Below, in pieces: positions 41,647 through 49,355 of a DNA stretch of 64,000 nucleotides. Under the pieces are notes generated by a model. It made no database searches, had not been told where the DNA came from, and saw nothing but the letters and a program-made list of their open reading frames with translations. The DNA is from Streptomyces sp. NBC_00775. GTDB taxonomy: Bacteria > Actinomycetota > Actinomycetes > Streptomycetales > Streptomycetaceae. Position 1 is the stretch's first letter. Each line of letters starts with the position of its first letter. The DNA lies in NCBI RefSeq assembly GCF_036347135.1, contig NZ_CP108938.1, positions 3,658,001 through 3,722,000 of the forward strand, in the 5' to 3' direction. The position numbers were made by a program, and so were the translations under genes.

Positions 41647-42279
41647 ATTACCGGCAACCGGCAGACGAGCTGGGCGTTCGCCGACGCCTTTGTCGCCGAG
41701 GACGAAGCACTGCGCTGGGCCCGGGACCGGGCCCGGGAGGCAGGGCTGCGCTCGGTGTCGCCCGGCACGGGCGCCGCGCTGCGGTTGCTCGCCGCCACCG
41801 TGGACGCGAAATCGGTCGCGGAGATCGGGACCGGGACCGGCGTCTCCGGGATTCATCTGCTGCACGGCATGCGGCCGGACGGGGTACTGACCACCGTGGA
41901 TCCGGAGCCGGAGCGCCAGCAGTTCGCCCGCCAGGCCTTCCGCGCGGCCGGTTTCGCCAGCAACCGCGCCCGTTTCATCCCCGGTCGCGCGCTGGACGTC
42001 CTGCCCCGGCTCGCGGACGCCGGCTACGACCTCGTCTTCTGCGACGGCGACCGTCTGGAGTGCCTGGACTATCTCGCTGAATCGTTGCGCCTGCTGCGAC
42101 CGGGCGGGCTCGTGGTCTTCGAGGGCGTCTTCGCGGACGGCCGCACCGTGGACTCGGGCCCGCAGCCCGCGGAGGTCGGCCGGCTGCGCGAACTGCTGCG
42201 CGCGGTGCGCGAGAGCCAGGAGCTGGTGCCCTCGCTGCTGCCGGTGGGCGACGGTCTGCTGTGCGCGGTCAAGCGCTGA
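41647..42279 (+). CDS. SAM-dependent O-methyltransferase, probable ATT start
   Basis: A 210-aa class-I methyltransferase of the O-methyltransferase family 3 type: VAEIGTGTGVSGIHLLHG (SAM motif I), VLTTVDPEPERQQFARQAF, then YDLVFCDGDRLECLDYL and LLRPGGLVVFEGV. The homologous region begins at ITGNRQTSWAFADAFVAEDE, 36 codons before the first GTG (41755). In this frame there is no ATG, GTG or TTG upstream, and ATT at 41647 follows AGGAGAGGG at good spacing. The gene is divergent to the ECF sigma gene, as is Rv1220c in M. tuberculosis. Confidence 0.85.
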   Translation: MTGNRQTSWAFADAFVAEDEALRWARDRAREAGLRSVSPGTGAALRLLAATVDAKSVAEIGTGTGVSGIHLLHGMRPDGVLTTVDPEPERQQFARQAFRAAGFASNRARFIPGRALDVLPRLADAGYDLVFCDGDRLECLDYLAESLRLLRPGGLVVFEGVFADGRTVDSGPQPAEVGRLRELLRAVRESQELVPSLLPVGDGLLCAVKR

Positions 42280-42354
42280 CCCAGGCCGCCGCACATGGGG
42301 CCTGACCTGTACCGATGATGCGGGGTACGTCGATGGCGCACCCCTGACACACCA

Positions 42355-42386
42355 CTGCCCCGGCACCGAATACGATGCCGGGGCAG
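42355..42386. terminator. hairpin between convergent genes
   Basis: Perfect 11-bp stem CTGCCCCGGCA / TGCCGGGGCAG with a 10-nt loop between the methyltransferase and DUF3117 genes. Confidence 0.8.
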
Positions 42387-42411
42387 CCGAAAGGTATGGT
42401 CGCGTTCCGCG

Positions 42412-42579
42412 TCAGCCGACGACCTTCTTGAGGGCGTCGCCGAGCGCGTCAGCCTCGTCAGGGGTCAGCTCGACGACGAGCCGACCGCCGCCTTCGAGCG
42501 GAACGCGCATGACGATGCCCCGCCCCTCCTTGGTCACCTCGAGCGGGCCATCGCCCGTCCGCGGCTTCATGGCCGCCAT
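42412..42579 (-). CDS. DUF3117 family protein
   Basis: A 55-aa protein, MAAMKPRTGDGPLEVTKEGR onward, nearly the same as the mycobacterial Rv1211 sequence as I recall it. The body (VMRVPLEGGGRLVVELTPDE) looks like a small beta unit followed by a helix. Function unknown but strongly conserved in actinobacteria. ATG at 42579 follows GGAAGGGGAACG; the second ATG three codons on is possible. Confidence 0.9.
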   Translation of the reverse strand: MAAMKPRTGDGPLEVTKEGRGIVMRVPLEGGGRLVVELTPDEADALGDALKKVVG

Positions 42580-42940
42580 GCTCGTTCCCCTTCCTGAAAC
42601 CAGCTCATCGTCGCCGACGGCCCCTTGAAGGGCACGCACGTCCCCTCATAGGACACACGTCACCGGCATCGAACACATTGCTTCCAGGCCATTATCCCGC
42701 ATCTCAGGACCCGATGACCAACATCAGTCGGCATCGCTTGCGCAACGCGCTTGAGCAAAACCACTCAATTCGGCGATGTGACTGCGATACTGCGCCGCCG
42801 CATCGACCTCCCCGGCACGGAATTCTTTGACGCAGGTCACATGTGGGGCCCGCGCGACCGCCGGTGATCTCCGCCATGCTGTCATCGGACACAGACGTAC
42901 CGGCCGGTACGACGGAGCCGCACACCGGAGGGGACCCACC
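42580..42940. other. 361-bp divergent intergenic region
   Basis: It holds the upstream regions of DUF3117 and the enoyl-CoA hydratase gene. A palindrome TTGCGCAA sits at 42738-42745, followed by CGCGCTTGAGC. A 75-codon minus-strand frame (42724-42951) runs into the hydratase start and looks like a shadow. No other gene seen. Confidence 0.5.
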
Positions 42941-43744
42941 ATGGCCGACACCGTGCTCTACGAGGTGAGCGACGGACTCGCGACGATCACGCTGAACCGC
43001 CCCGAGGCGATGAACGCGATGAACGTCGCGACCAAGGTCGCCTTCCGGGACGCGGCACAGGCGGCCGCCGCGGACGGGGACGTACGGGCGATCCTGCTGA
43101 CCGCCGCCGGTGACCGGGCGTTCTGTGTCGGACAGGACCTCAAGGAGCACATCGGGCTGCTGGCCGCCGACAAGCAGTCGGGGTCGGGCCACACGATGAG
43201 CACCGTGCGCGAGCACTACAACCCCATCGTGCGGGCCCTGACCGGGGCCGCGAAGCCCGTGGTCGCCGCGGTGAACGGCGTCGCGGCCGGAGCGGGCTTC
43301 GGCTTCGCGCTCGCCGCCGATTACCGGATCGTGGCGGATACGGCTGCCTTCAACACGTCGTTCGCCGGGGTGGCGCTGACCGCCGACTCGGGGATCTCGT
43401 GGACGCTGCCGCGGGTCATCGGCCCGAGCCGGGCCGCCGATCTGCTGCTGTTTCCGCGCAGCATCACCGCGCAGGAGGCGTACGACCTCGGCATCGCGAA
43501 CCGGCTCGTTCCCTCGGCCGAGCTGCGCGGGGAGGCGGAGAAGGTGGCGCGGGCGCTGGCCTCGGGGCCGACGGTCGCGTATGCCGCGCTGAAGGAGTCC
43601 TTGGCGTACGGGATTACTCATTCTCTGGACGAGGCGCTGGAGAAGGAGGACGAGTTGCAGGCGCGGGCCGGTGCCTCCGAGGACCACACGATCGCTGTGC
43701 AGGCGTTCGTCAACAAGGAGAAGCCGAAGTATCTGGGTCGGTGA
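42941..43744 (+). CDS. enoyl-CoA hydratase/isomerase family protein (PaaG-like)
   Basis: A 267-aa crotonase-fold enzyme. TITLNRPEAMNAMN, then GDRAFCVGQDLKEH forming the CoA/oxyanion pocket, VAAVNGVAAGAGFGFALAAD (second oxyanion Gly) and AGVALTADSGISWTLPR. At the positions of the two hydratase Glu residues I see Ala/Asp-type residues, as in isomerase-type members such as PaaG, so isomerisation of an acyl-CoA or epoxyphenylacetyl-CoA is likelier than hydration. ATG with GGAGGGGAC upstream. No phenylacetate cluster is adjacent. Confidence 0.88.
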   Translation: MADTVLYEVSDGLATITLNRPEAMNAMNVATKVAFRDAAQAAAADGDVRAILLTAAGDRAFCVGQDLKEHIGLLAADKQSGSGHTMSTVREHYNPIVRALTGAAKPVVAAVNGVAAGAGFGFALAADYRIVADTAAFNTSFAGVALTADSGISWTLPRVIGPSRAADLLLFPRSITAQEAYDLGIANRLVPSAELRGEAEKVARALASGPTVAYAALKESLAYGITHSLDEALEKEDELQARAGASEDHTIAVQAFVNKEKPKYLGR

Positions 43745-43760
43745 CGGACGGCGGGAAGCT

Positions 43761-43826
43761 GCGGGCCGGTGGGGGCTGGTCGCGCCCACGCGGCGGAGCC
43801 GCATGGTGTCACAGCCTCGCGCCCCT
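43761..43826. repeat. REP-like element with 33-bp replacement module, copy 1
   Basis: The usual flanks GGGCCGGTGGGGGCTGGTCG and CGCGCCCCT are present, but the central CAGTTCCC is replaced by a module from CCCACGCGGCGGAGCCGCAT to GTGTCACAGCC. The last bases provide the stop codon of tag. Confidence 0.75.
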
Positions 43827-44403
43827 AAAGACTGCGCGCGGCGCAGTCTTCCAAGTGGTCGTTCACCAGGCCGCAGGCCTGCATCAAGGCGTAGGCCGTT
43901 GTCGGGCCCACGAAGCGGATGCCGCGCTTCTTCAGTGCCTTGGAGAGGGCGGTCGACTCGTCGGTGACGGCCGGTACGTCGGAGAGGTGCTTCGGGGCCG
44001 GGCGGCTGGAGGGGGCCGGGGCGAAGGACCAGATCAGTTCGTCCAGCTCGCCCGGGGTCCAGTCGGCCAGCACGCGTGCGTTGGCGACGGTCGCCTCGAT
44101 CTTGGCCCGGTTGCGGATGATGCCCGGGTCGGTGAGCAGGCGCTCCTTGTCGGCGTCCGTGAAGGTCGCGACCTTGGCGATCTCGAAGCCGGCGAAGGCG
44201 GTGCGGAAGCCCGAACGGCGGCGCAGGATGGTGATCCAGGACAGGCCCGACTGGAAGGCCTCCAGGCAGAGCCGCTCGTACAGCGCGTCGTCGCCGTGGA
44301 CCGGGCGGCCCCACTCCTCGTCGTGGTACGCCACGTAGTCCTCGGTCGACAGCGCCCAGGGGCAGCGCAGCGCGCCGTCCGGGCCGGCGAGCGCGTCGCT
44401 CAC
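43825..44403 (-). CDS. tag: DNA-3-methyladenine glycosylase I
   Basis: A 192-aa base-excision repair enzyme. RCPWALSTEDYVAYHDEEWG opens the Tag family domain; Glu and Trp of this segment line the 3-methyladenine pocket. SGLSWITILRRRSGFRTAF follows. The zinc snap uses the early Cys and the late HLEDC. It removes 3-methyladenine from DNA. GTG start overlaps the stop of the upstream DivIVA-like gene (GTGA). The same pair stands as Rv1209-Rv1210 in M. tuberculosis. Confidence 0.94.
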   Translation of the reverse strand: MSDALAGPDGALRCPWALSTEDYVAYHDEEWGRPVHGDDALYERLCLEAFQSGLSWITILRRRSGFRTAFAGFEIAKVATFTDADKERLLTDPGIIRNRAKIEATVANARVLADWTPGELDELIWSFAPAPSSRPAPKHLSDVPAVTDESTALSKALKKRGIRFVGPTTAYALMQACGLVNDHLEDCAARSL

Positions 44404-44753
44404 TGGTGGTCCTCCTCGGCGTGCTTCCGCAGCGAGGTGGTGGCCGCGGCCGCCCTGGCGCCGGCGAGCGCGGTCTCCAGGTCGACGATGCGGGCGTCGC
44501 GCTCGGCGATCTCGGCGCCGAGACGGCCGAGCGCGTCGTCGACGTCCGCCATGCGGTAGCCGCGCAGGGTGAGGGGGAAGCGCAGCGCCTCCACGTCTCC
44601 CCGGTTCACCGGCCGGTCGTAGGGCAGGGGGTCCGCCAGCCGCTCGGGCACGGCCTCGGGAAGGGGCGCGCTCTCGCCGCCGCCCACCACGGACAGTGTC
44701 ACCGCGGCGACCACGACGGCGAGCGCGACGACCAGGAACAAGAACATGAACAT
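44400..44753 (-). CDS. DivIVA-domain small membrane protein
   Basis: A 117-aa protein with an N-terminal span (MFMFLFLVVALAVVVAAVTL), a Pro-rich linker, and FPLTLRGYRMADVDDALGRL plus a coiled-coil segment, which is the DivIVA N-terminal lipid-binding/coiled-coil signature. It may mark the membrane or partner cell-wall growth factors; this specific member is uncharacterised as far as I know. ATG at 44753 chosen at the span start. It overlaps tag by 4 bp and is divergent from folP2. Confidence 0.85.
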   Translation of the reverse strand: MFMFLFLVVALAVVVAAVTLSVVGGGESAPLPEAVPERLADPLPYDRPVNRGDVEALRFPLTLRGYRMADVDDALGRLGAEIAERDARIVDLETALAGARAAAATTSLRKHAEEDHQ

Positions 44754-44776
44754 CGCTGAGGTCCCCACGCTCTGGT

Positions 44777-44848
44777 GCCGGCGCGTTTCACGCCGGCGCG
44801 AAAGTACTGAAGCTACTGAAGCTGTCTGACGGGTACTGAAGCTGTCTG
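44777..44848. promoter_or_regulatory. inverted and direct repeats in the folP2/DivIVA divergent region
   Basis: GCCGGCG-CGTTTCA-CGCCGGC (44777-44797) is followed by TACTGAAGC (44805) and two exact TACTGAAGCTGTCTG copies (44814-44828, 44834-44848). Spacing of about 20 bp between copies fits binding on one helix face. Confidence 0.5.
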
Positions 44849-44945
44849 GCTCTGAAGGTGCCAGGGTCCGATCGTGCCATGCGAGTCTGACAGTTAAGGT
44901 CGCAGGCGGCTTATCAGCGGGATTTACTGGGAGAGGTCACAGGGG

Positions 44946-45806
44946 ATGCTCAGGCTGGGCAGGCACGAATTCGACCCGCGCGAGCCGGTGATCATGGCGA
45001 TCGTGAACCGGACCCCGGACTCCTTCTACGACCAGGGGGCCACCTTCCGCGACGAGCCCGCCCTCGCCCGTGTGGAGCAGGCGGTGTCGGAGGGTGCCGC
45101 CATCATCGACATCGGTGGGGTCAAGGCCGGGCCGGGGGAAGAGGTGTCCGCCGAGGAGGAGGCGCGGCGGACGGTCGGTTTCGTCGCCGAGGTGCGGCGG
45201 CGCTTCCCCGACGTGATCATCAGCGTCGACACCTGGCGGCACGAGGTCGGTGAGGCGGTCTGCGAGGCCGGGGCGGATCTGCTCAACGACGCGTGGGGCG
45301 GGGTCGATCCGCGGCTCGCGGAGGTGGCCGCGCGGTATGGGGTGGGGCTGGTGTGCACCCACGCCGGTGAGTCCGAGCCGCGGACGCGTCCGCATCGGGT
45401 CGCGTACGACGATGTCATGGCCGACATCTTGCGGGTGACGCTCGGGCTGGCCGAGCGGGCGGTGTCGCTGGGCGTGCCCCGGGAGTCCGTGTTGATCGAC
45501 CCCGGGCACGACTTCGGGAAGAACACCCGGCACAGTCTGGAGGCGACGCGGCGGCTGGGGGAGATGGTGGCTACGGGGTGGCCCGTGCTGGTCTCCCTCT
45601 CCAACAAGGACTTCGTCGGCGAGACGCTCGACAAGCCGGTGAAGGAACGGGTGGTGGGGACTCTGGCGACGACCGCCGTCTCCGCGTGGCTCGGGGCCCA
45701 GGTCTACCGCGTCCACGAGGTCGCGGAGACCCGTCAGGTCCTCGACATGGTGACGTCCATCGCGGGCCACCGCCCACCTGCGGTAGCCCGCCGGGGCCTG
45801 GCGTAG
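44946..45806 (+). CDS. folP2: dihydropteroate synthase-like protein (FolP2 type)
   Basis: A 286-aa TIM-barrel protein of the DHPS family. IMAIVNRTPDSFYDQG matches loop 1 and LIDPGHDFGKNTRHSLEATR the pterin-binding region. Key loops differ from true DHPS: IIDIGGVKAGPG replaces the usual GGESTRPG, LNDAWGG replaces INDVSG, and SLSNKDFVG replaces GxSRKSFIG. M. tuberculosis FolP2 (Rv1207), in the same gene context, has been reported to lack DHPS activity, so a different or lost function is likely. ATG with GGGAGAGG upstream, preceded by direct repeats. Confidence 0.88.
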   Translation: MLRLGRHEFDPREPVIMAIVNRTPDSFYDQGATFRDEPALARVEQAVSEGAAIIDIGGVKAGPGEEVSAEEEARRTVGFVAEVRRRFPDVIISVDTWRHEVGEAVCEAGADLLNDAWGGVDPRLAEVAARYGVGLVCTHAGESEPRTRPHRVAYDDVMADILRVTLGLAERAVSLGVPRESVLIDPGHDFGKNTRHSLEATRRLGEMVATGWPVLVSLSNKDFVGETLDKPVKERVVGTLATTAVSAWLGAQVYRVHEVAETRQVLDMVTSIAGHRPPAVARRGLA

Positions 45807-45813
45807 CGAGTCT

Positions 45814-45927
45814 CTCGCCCCCGCCGCCCCTACCCGTCCCATCCGTTCCTGGGGGCTGCGCCCCCAGACCCCCGCTAAAAGATTGCGCAGTTCCCCGCGC
45901 CCCTTTTAGGGGCGCGGGGAACTGCGC
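45814..45927. repeat. composite intergenic repeat with perfect 20-bp hairpin
   Basis: A composite unit (CTCGCCCCCGCCGCCCCTAC, a GGGGGCTGCGCCCCC hairpin, AAAAGATTG) ends in GCGCAGTTCCCCGCGCCCCT (45885-45904), a 3-nt loop and the exact complement (45908-45927). It lies between convergent folP2 and LOG genes and probably terminates both. Confidence 0.85.
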
Positions 45928-45961
45928 GATCACCCGCAGCCGACAGGGGCGTCCTGTTCGG

Positions 45962-46720
45962 TTAGCGGCCCGCCTCCTTCGAGACCAGGGCCACCGCCTC
46001 CTCCACCTCGTCGGTGAGGTGGAACAGGAGCAGGTCCTTCTCGGAGGCCTTGCCCTGGGCGATGAGGGTGTTCTTGAGCCACTCGACGAGGCCGCCCCAG
46101 TACGCCGTGCCGAAGAGGACGATCGGGAAGCGGGTGACCTTCTGGGTCTGGACGAGGGTGAGGGCCTCGAAGAGTTCGTCGAGGGTTCCGAGGCCGCCGG
46201 GCAGAACCACGAAACCCTGCGCGTACTTCACGAACATCATCTTCCGGACGAAGAAGTAGCGGAAGTTGAGGCCGATGTCGACGTACTGGTTGAGGCCTTG
46301 CTCGAAGGGCAGCTCGATGCCGAGGCCGACGGAGATGCCCTTCGCCTCGCAGGCACCCTTGTTGGCGGCCTCCATGGCGCCGGGACCACCGCCGGTGATG
46401 ACGGCGAAGCCGGCTTCGACCAGGCCTCGGCCGAGGGCGACTCCGGCCTCGTACTCGGGCGAGTCCACCGGCGTACGCGCCGAGCCGAACACACTGATCG
46501 CGGGCGGGAGTTCGGCCAGCGTGCCGAAGCCCTCGATGAACTCCGACTGGATGCGCAGGACCCGCCAGGGGTCGGTGTGCACCCAGTCGGAAGGCCCGCC
46601 CGCGTCCAGCAACCGCTGATCCGTGGTGCTCGACTGCACCTGGTTCCGCCTGCGCAGCACGGGCCCCAGTCGCTGCTCCTCCGGTGGCCGCTTCTTGCCC
46701 TCGGGGTTGCCAGTAGCCAT
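45962..46720 (-). CDS. LOG family protein (TIGR00730)
   Basis: A 252-aa protein with a Rossmann-like nucleotide phosphoribohydrolase fold. ISVFGSARTPVDSPEYEAG, VITGGGPGAMEAANKGA and the catalytic motif LPGGLGTLDELFEALT (PGGxGTxxE) are clear. Family members release the base from cytokinin-type or AMP ribosides; Rv1205 is the positional counterpart and makes cytokinins in M. tuberculosis. An extra N-terminal 65 residues precede the domain. ATG at 46720 has GGAGGGAGC upstream. Confidence 0.92.
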   Translation of the reverse strand: MATGNPEGKKRPPEEQRLGPVLRRRNQVQSSTTDQRLLDAGGPSDWVHTDPWRVLRIQSEFIEGFGTLAELPPAISVFGSARTPVDSPEYEAGVALGRGLVEAGFAVITGGGPGAMEAANKGACEAKGISVGLGIELPFEQGLNQYVDIGLNFRYFFVRKMMFVKYAQGFVVLPGGLGTLDELFEALTLVQTQKVTRFPIVLFGTAYWGGLVEWLKNTLIAQGKASEKDLLLFHLTDEVEEAVALVSKEAGR

Positions 46721-46823
46721 GTGCGCTCCCTCCGCTTGCGGTCGTTCCACCCCAGCGTAGATCTACGCGGGTTACGGAGGGGGGACGCGAGGATGTCCGC
46801 CGTGAACCGCCCGGAGATACGGC

Positions 46824-47903
46824 TCAGTCGGTCAGCCAGCCGCGCAGCCGCTCCTCGGCCTCCGGGATCAGCGACGCCTTGACCCGCTCGTCCACCTTGT
46901 GGGCCAGAATCGGGTTGCCGGGGCTGTAGTTCACCGCGGGCACTCCGAGCGCGCTGAAGCGGGCGACGTCCGTCCAGCCGAACTTGGGGCGGGCCTCGCC
47001 GCCGACGGCGGCCAGGAAGGCCGCGGCGGCGGGGTGGGTCAGGCCGGGGCGGGCCCCGCCGGAATGGTCGTCGACGACGATCTCGTCCACACCGCAGTCC
47101 GCGAAGTAGTCGCGGACGAAGGCCTCCGCCTCCTCCTCGCTACGGTCCGGCGCGTAACGGAAGTTGACGACGACCGTGCAGGCGTCGGGGATGACGTTGG
47201 TGGCCACGCCGCCCTCGATGCGGACGGCGTTGAGGCCTTCGTGGAACTGGAGGCCGTCGACGACCGGCGTGCGCGGCTCGTAGGCGGCGAGCTTGGCCAG
47301 GATCGGGGCGGCCGCGTGGATCGCGTTGGAGCCCATCCACGCGCGCGCGGAGTGCGCGCGCTCCCCCTTGGTCTTCAGGAACACCCGGAGCGTGCCCTGG
47401 CAGCCGCCCTCGACCTGGCCGTCCGTCGGCTCCAGGAGGATCGCGAAGTCGCCCTCCAGCCAGTCGGGGTGGGCCTCGGCCACATGCTTCAGGCCGTTCA
47501 GATGGGCCGCCACCTCTTCGTTGTCGTAGAAGACGAAGGTGAGGTCGCGGTTGGGTTCGCGGACCGTGGCCGCGATGCGCAGCTGCACGGCGACGCCGGA
47601 CTTCATGTCGCAGGTGCCGCAGCCCCACAGCACGCCGTCCTCGTCGAGGCGGGAGGGGACGTTGTCGGCGATCGGGACCGTGTCGATGTGGCCGGCGAGG
47701 ATGACGCGCTCGGCGCGGCCCAGGTTCGTACGCGCCACGACGTTGTTGCCGTACCGGTCGACCGTCAGGTGCGGCAGGGCGCGCAGGGCGGTCTCGATGG
47801 CGTCCGCGAGCGGCTTCTCGTTGCCGCTCTCGGAGGGGAAGTCGACGAGCCGCGCGGTCAGCTCGGCAGCGTCGAGGGCGAGGTCAAGCGGGGTGTCGGC
47901 CAT
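46824..47903 (-). CDS. dapE: succinyl-diaminopimelate desuccinylase
   Basis: A 359-aa M20-type zinc amidohydrolase. LAGHIDTVP (first metal His/Asp), GCGTCDMKSGVAVQ (bridging Asp region), YDNEEVAAHLNG (catalytic Glu pair), and HKVDERVK with the last His are in order, with the dimerisation domain between. It removes succinate from N-succinyl-LL-DAP to give LL-DAP for peptidoglycan and lysine. ATG at 47903 is preceded by TAGGGT at seven bases, so the mRNA is likely leaderless; the codon at 47930 would overlap that promoter. Confidence 0.93.
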   Translation of the reverse strand: MADTPLDLALDAAELTARLVDFPSESGNEKPLADAIETALRALPHLTVDRYGNNVVARTNLGRAERVILAGHIDTVPIADNVPSRLDEDGVLWGCGTCDMKSGVAVQLRIAATVREPNRDLTFVFYDNEEVAAHLNGLKHVAEAHPDWLEGDFAILLEPTDGQVEGGCQGTLRVFLKTKGERAHSARAWMGSNAIHAAAPILAKLAAYEPRTPVVDGLQFHEGLNAVRIEGGVATNVIPDACTVVVNFRYAPDRSEEEAEAFVRDYFADCGVDEIVVDDHSGGARPGLTHPAAAAFLAAVGGEARPKFGWTDVARFSALGVPAVNYSPGNPILAHKVDERVKASLIPEAEERLRGWLTD

Positions 47904-48023
47904 GCTGTCGACCCTAGCGCCCCGGGCCATCTCGTCTCATCCGTGGCCGGACGCCCCGGGCCGCCCTCCCGTTGTCCACAGCCCCACAGATCGCCGACAG
48001 AGGCCTCCAGTACCTTGTACGAC
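47904..48023. promoter_or_regulatory. divergent leaderless promoters (dapE and gene 48024)
   Basis: Minus-strand TAGGGT (47916-47911) lies seven bases before dapE ATG. Plus-strand TACCTT (48011-48016) lies seven bases before the GTG at 48024. Confidence 0.6.
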
Positions 48024-49013
48024 GTGTCAGAGCCGTCCCCCACTCCCGTCCGGCGTGGCCGCCTCCTGCGTTTCGGAGCGGCCGTCGTAGTCCTGCTCGC
48101 GGTCGCGGGCTATCTCACCGTGCAGTACCTCACGGGAGGCACAGGCGCACCGAGATGCGAGGTCGTCTCCGGCAAGGGCGACGGTGCGTCGTACGAGTTC
48201 ACGCCGGAGCAGGCGGTGAACGCGGCGACGATCTCGGCGGTCGGCACCTCCCGCGACCTGCCCGAGCGCGCCGTCACCATCGCCCTCGCGACCGCGCTCC
48301 AGGAGTCGGGGCTGCGCAACATCCAGCACGGCGACCGTGACTCGCTCGGCCTCTTCCAGCAGCGGCCGTCGCAGGGCTGGGGCACGAAGAAGCAGATCAT
48401 GGACCCGACGTACGCGGCGGGCATCTTCTACGAGCACTTGGCCAAGGTGTCCGGCTATACGAAGCTGCCGCTGACCGTCGCTGCGCAGCGCGTGCAGCGC
48501 AGCGGCTATCCGGAGGCGTACGCGAAGCACGAGCCGGACGCCACGCTGCTCGCCGCCGCCCTGACCGGCCGCGCGGCGGCCACGCTGACCTGTGAGGGGC
48601 GCCCGGACGCGACCCCGGCCGGCGGAGCGGACTCGGTGCGCGCGGCGCTCGTACGGGACTTCGGGCGTGACGTGCTCCAGGACGCCGGGGCCGCCGTGAG
48701 CGCCGAGGGCACCTCCGCCTCTCCGTCCGCCGCCTCTTCGGCCTCCTCGGCTTCCTCCAGCGGCGGGAGCGGCACGGTGACCGTCCCCGTGCGCAAGGAG
48801 GCCACCGCCAAGCGCGGTGTGCGGCAGCGCGGCTGGGAGCTGGCGCACTGGGCCGTGGCCAACTCGTCCGCGCTGCACATCGAGCGGGTGTCGTACGCGG
48901 GGCGGGAGTGGACCGCCGGGAGCACCGACAGCGAGTGGCGTACGTCCGACGCGAAGGCGGGCTCGGCCGCGGGGAAGTCCGCCGCCGAGGTCCGAATCGT
49001 CACTGGGCAGTAG
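48024..49013 (+). CDS. membrane-anchored extracytoplasmic protein, unknown family
   Basis: A 329-aa protein with one N-terminal span (FGAAVVVLLAVAGYLTVQYL) and a large external part: EFTPEQAVNAATISAVG, ALQESGLRNIQHGDRDSLGL then FQQRPSQGWG, which resembles lytic transglycosylase/resuscitation-type catalytic neighbourhoods (E-S-G-L-x-N and FQQRPSQGWG). Streptomyces copies are often labelled heavy-metal transporter without evidence. The Ser-rich tail (about 225-265) is a linker. A cell-wall role is plausible from the motif but not proven. GTG start with a leaderless -10. Confidence 0.75.
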   Translation: MSEPSPTPVRRGRLLRFGAAVVVLLAVAGYLTVQYLTGGTGAPRCEVVSGKGDGASYEFTPEQAVNAATISAVGTSRDLPERAVTIALATALQESGLRNIQHGDRDSLGLFQQRPSQGWGTKKQIMDPTYAAGIFYEHLAKVSGYTKLPLTVAAQRVQRSGYPEAYAKHEPDATLLAAALTGRAAATLTCEGRPDATPAGGADSVRAALVRDFGRDVLQDAGAAVSAEGTSASPSAASSASSASSSGGSGTVTVPVRKEATAKRGVRQRGWELAHWAVANSSALHIERVSYAGREWTAGSTDSEWRTSDAKAGSAAGKSAAEVRIVTGQ

Positions 49014-49355
49014 TACGGGTCCTCACCCTTTGGGGGGAGCCGCGTCACGCGGAGTCGACGATGTGCGCACGTTTTCGCGCACTCACTCCCGCATCCGCCG
49101 ATTCCCTTGAAAACAAAGGGCCATAAGGATTCGGCAGACTTTCCGACCGGGTGTCTTTTGCCCGTTTTCATCCGCAGATGATAATGCGACGCATTGCCAA
49201 CTCTTTACGTTGGGCCACCGCAACCTTCGTGGGCTTCGAGCGGTAGTCACTGCGTCCGAGCCCGGAACGATCAACCATCGGACGGTCGGCAGCCAGCCGG
49301 TCAACTCCCGGGCGCGGTCGAATACTTCACCGTTCTCTCCCGTCTAAGGAGCATC
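49014..49355. other. 342-bp intergenic region
   Basis: It is AT-richer than its surroundings from about 49100 to 49220 (AAAACAAAGGGCCATAAGG, GATGATAATGCGACGCATTG). CCAAC-TCTTTAC-GTTGG forms a small hairpin near 49197-49213. It probably carries the promoter of the secreted protein gene at 49356. No gene seen. Confidence 0.5.

Noticed and set aside
42724..42951. 75-codon minus-strand frame before the enoyl-CoA hydratase gene
   Set aside because: It runs across the hydratase start and ribosome site; no supporting signal of its own.
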